NCBI GenBank assembly: GCA_937871735.1
Contig: CALMOI010000469.1
Span: 1-5,724, forward strand
Length of the DNA stretch: 5,724 nt
Reading direction: 5' to 3'
Source of the DNA: an uncultured Comamonadaceae bacterium
Lineage (GTDB): Bacteria > Pseudomonadota > Gammaproteobacteria > Burkholderiales > Burkholderiaceae_C
Below the pieces are notes generated by a model. That model had not been told where the DNA came from. It searched no databases and saw only the letters and a program-made list of their open reading frames with translations. Positions within the stretch are counted from its first letter, which is position 1; each line of letters starts with the position of its first letter. Below, in pieces: positions 4,151-5,724 of the stretch. The translations under genes were made by a program, and so were the position numbers.

Positions 4151-5724
4151 ATGACCACGCCCATCCCCTCTGTCCTGTTTCCAGCACTGAAGACTCGGCG
4201 CAAGCTGCCCATCGGTATCCAAACCTTCCGTGAAATTCGGGAAGACGGCTGCTACTACGTGGATAAAACCGCCTATGCGCTGGACTTGATCCAGACTGGC
4301 AAAAGTTATTTTCTTTCGCGCCCGCGTCGCTTTGGCAAAAGCCTGTTTTTAGACACGCTGAAAGAATTGTTCGAGGGTGATCGTGCTTTGTTTGACGGCT
4401 TGTACGCTGCCGACCATTGGGACTGGACGCGCAGCTACCCGGTGATTCGCTTGAGTTTTGGCGGTGGCGTGCTGGCGAATGCGGCGATGCTGCAAGACAG
4501 CCTAGACGGGCAGTTGCTCAAATACGAACAGGCCAGCGGTCTGGCCCAAGTCGCCTTGTCGTTGCGGCGGCGGCTGGTGAATTTGATTGAACACTTGCAC
4601 CAACAAAGCGGCCAGCGCGTGGTGGTTCTGGTGGATGAATACGACAAGCCCATCCTAGACTGCATCGAAAAGCCCGAGATTGCAACCGAGATGCGCGAAG
4701 CGCTCAAAGACATCTACAGCGTCTTGAAAGACAGCGACGCGCACCTGAAGTTTGTTTTTCTGACGGGCGTGTCCAAATTCAGCAAAGTCAGTTTGTTCTC
4801 GGGCTTGAACAACTTAACCGACATCACACTCGATGCCCGCTACAGCGCCATTTGCGGCTACACCGATGAGGATGTGGACAGCGTGTTTGCGCCTGAGCTG
4901 CCAGAGCTGGATCGTGATGACATTCGCCGCTGGTACAACGGCTATAACTGGTTGGGCACGTCGGTCTACAACCCGTTTGATTTGCTGCTGTTGTTTCGCA
5001 ACCGAGACTTTCGCCCTTATTGGTTTGAAACCGGCACGCCCACCTTCCTGATCAAGATGCTGGCCGAGCGCCAGTTCTACACGCCCGACCTGGGCCACGT
5101 CATCGCGCCAGAAAAGCTACTGTCCACCTTCGACATCGGCAACATTCCAGTCGAAGCCTTGATGTTTCAAACCGGCTACCTGACCATCGCCTCGGTTTGG
5201 AAAGTTCCTGGTCAAATGGAGCTGACGCTCAAGTATCCCAACTTGGAAGTGCAAGCCAGCCTGAACGACAGCTTGTTGCAACACCTGAGCGGCGGTTTGG
5301 CGATTCCTGGCCCGCGCATCACGAATTTGTACCGCTTGCTGCTGGCACGCGACTTTGCCGGACTCAAGACCTTGTTCCACGCCTTCTACGCCAGCATTCC
5401 AAACGATTGGTATCGCAAAAATGAGCTTGCGGGTTTTGAAGGCTACTACGCCAGCATCTTCTACAGCTACTTTGCGGCACTGGGCTTGGACATTCGCCTT
5501 GAAGACACGACCAACCACGGACGCATCGACATGGCCGTGCTGTTCAACAGCGAAGTTTGGTTGTTCGAGTTCAAGGTTGTAGAACTCACGCCCCAAGGCC
5601 GGGCGCTGCAACAGATCAAGGACAAGGGCTACGCCGACAAGTACCGGGTGCGCAACGAACCGATTCACATGATCGGTACAGAATTCAGCAAAGCCAGCCG
5701 TAACATTGTGGGTTTTGAGGTCGA
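4151..5724 (+). CDS. AAA-ATPase-like protein with C-terminal PD-(D/E)XK nuclease domain (3' end outside window)
   Basis: The frame is open from the ATG at 4151 to the window edge, 524 codons with no stop. It matches the family that joins an AAA-ATPase-like domain (PF09820 type) to a PD-(D/E)XK nuclease-like domain (PF08011 type). The N-terminus shows LPIGIQTFREIREDGCYYVDKT (19-40), then the family's modified P-loop SRPRRFGKSL (56-65). Walker B is VVVLVDEYDKP (157-167, Asp162 and Glu163), followed by FLTGVSKFSKVSLFSGLNNL (203-222). The C-terminal nuclease core shows Asp460 in GRIDMAV, Glu473-Phe-Lys475 in FEFKV, and a Gln488/Tyr494 pair in LQQIKDKGYADKY, so the usual catalytic set appears intact. 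Family proteins are about 500-540 residues, so only a few C-terminal residues should be missing. Members are common, often multicopy, and have no established function; a role in DNA processing, defence or selfish DNA is speculation. The gene follows the porin terminator directly and is probably transcribed separately. Confidence 0.9.
   Translation, partial: MTTPIPSVLFPALKTRRKLPIGIQTFREIREDGCYYVDKTAYALDLIQTGKSYFLSRPRRFGKSLFLDTLKELFEGDRALFDGLYAADHWDWTRSYPVIRLSFGGGVLANAAMLQDSLDGQLLKYEQASGLAQVALSLRRRLVNLIEHLHQQSGQRVVVLVDEYDKPILDCIEKPEIATEMREALKDIYSVLKDSDAHLKFVFLTGVSKFSKVSLFSGLNNLTDITLDARYSAICGYTDEDVDSVFAPELPELDRDDIRRWYNGYNWLGTSVYNPFDLLLLFRNRDFRPYWFETGTPTFLIKMLAERQFYTPDLGHVIAPEKLLSTFDIGNIPVEALMFQTGYLTIASVWKVPGQMELTLKYPNLEVQASLNDSLLQHLSGGLAIPGPRITNLYRLLLARDFAGLKTLFHAFYASIPNDWYRKNELAGFEGYYASIFYSYFAALGLDIRLEDTTNHGRIDMAVLFNSEVWLFEFKVVELTPQGRALQQIKDKGYADKYRVRNEPIHMIGTEFSKASRNIVGFEV

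Noticed and set aside
3399..4187. Long minus-strand open frame of 262 codons opposite the porin gene
   Set aside because: It is antisense to a well-supported porin, crosses the terminator, and has no recognisable domain or ribosome binding site.
5117..5668. Minus-strand open frame of 183 codons opposite the ATPase-nuclease gene
   Set aside because: The plus strand encodes a continuous conserved two-domain protein here, so this frame is a shadow.
1..5724. CRISPR array, tRNA or rRNA genes, insertion sequence ends, integrase or attachment sites
   Set aside because: I found no regularly spaced repeats, no cloverleaf-like or rRNA sequence, and no transposase or recombinase motifs on either strand.

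Overview
The window looks like a chromosomal segment of a betaproteobacterium, most likely order Burkholderiales and probably Comamonadaceae-like. This rests on the moderately GC-rich DNA, the Burkholderiales-type trimeric porin (signal peptide ending AFA, mature start QSSVTLYG, C-terminus GVRHSF) and a Coq7-type ubiquinone hydroxylase. The genus cannot be fixed from this sequence alone. Layout from left to right: a 150-base upstream region with no supportable gene; an OsmC-family gene (151-600, +); coq7 (608-1249, -), ending tail to tail with osmC; a HigBA-type toxin-antitoxin operon (1313-1920, +); a FitAB/VapBC-type toxin-antitoxin operon on the opposite strand (1938-2629, -); a 250-base intergenic region holding putative fitA operators and a strongly foldable porin leader; a large outer-membrane porin gene (2880-4061, +) with a canonical terminator (4099-4139); and a nearly complete AAA-ATPase-like/PD-(D/E)XK protein gene (4151 to the window edge, +). 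No stretch longer than 300 bases lacks a gene. The housekeeping part (osmC, coq7, porin) covers peroxide defence, ubiquinone synthesis and outer-membrane permeability. The accessory part consists of two complete type II toxin-antitoxin modules in convergent orientation, 17 bases apart, plus a putative ATPase-nuclease of a widespread but functionally uncharacterised family. The two modules form a compact block of about 1.3 kb between coq7 and the porin, each with its own palindromic putative operator. This suggests an accessory insertion into a conserved neighbourhood, although no insertion sequence, integrase or direct-repeat boundary is visible. The items most worth a second look are: the 86-base foldable leader upstream of the porin, including a stem that hides a near-perfect anti-Shine-Dalgarno complement; the two accessory genes (higB and the ATPase-nuclease) that each carry a -10-like hexamer exactly 6 bases before an ATG with no ribosome binding site, implying leaderless messages; the coq7 start, which has no in-frame ATG and lies against the higBA operator; and the hexanucleotide repeat coding for a Thr-Ala tract in a probable porin loop.
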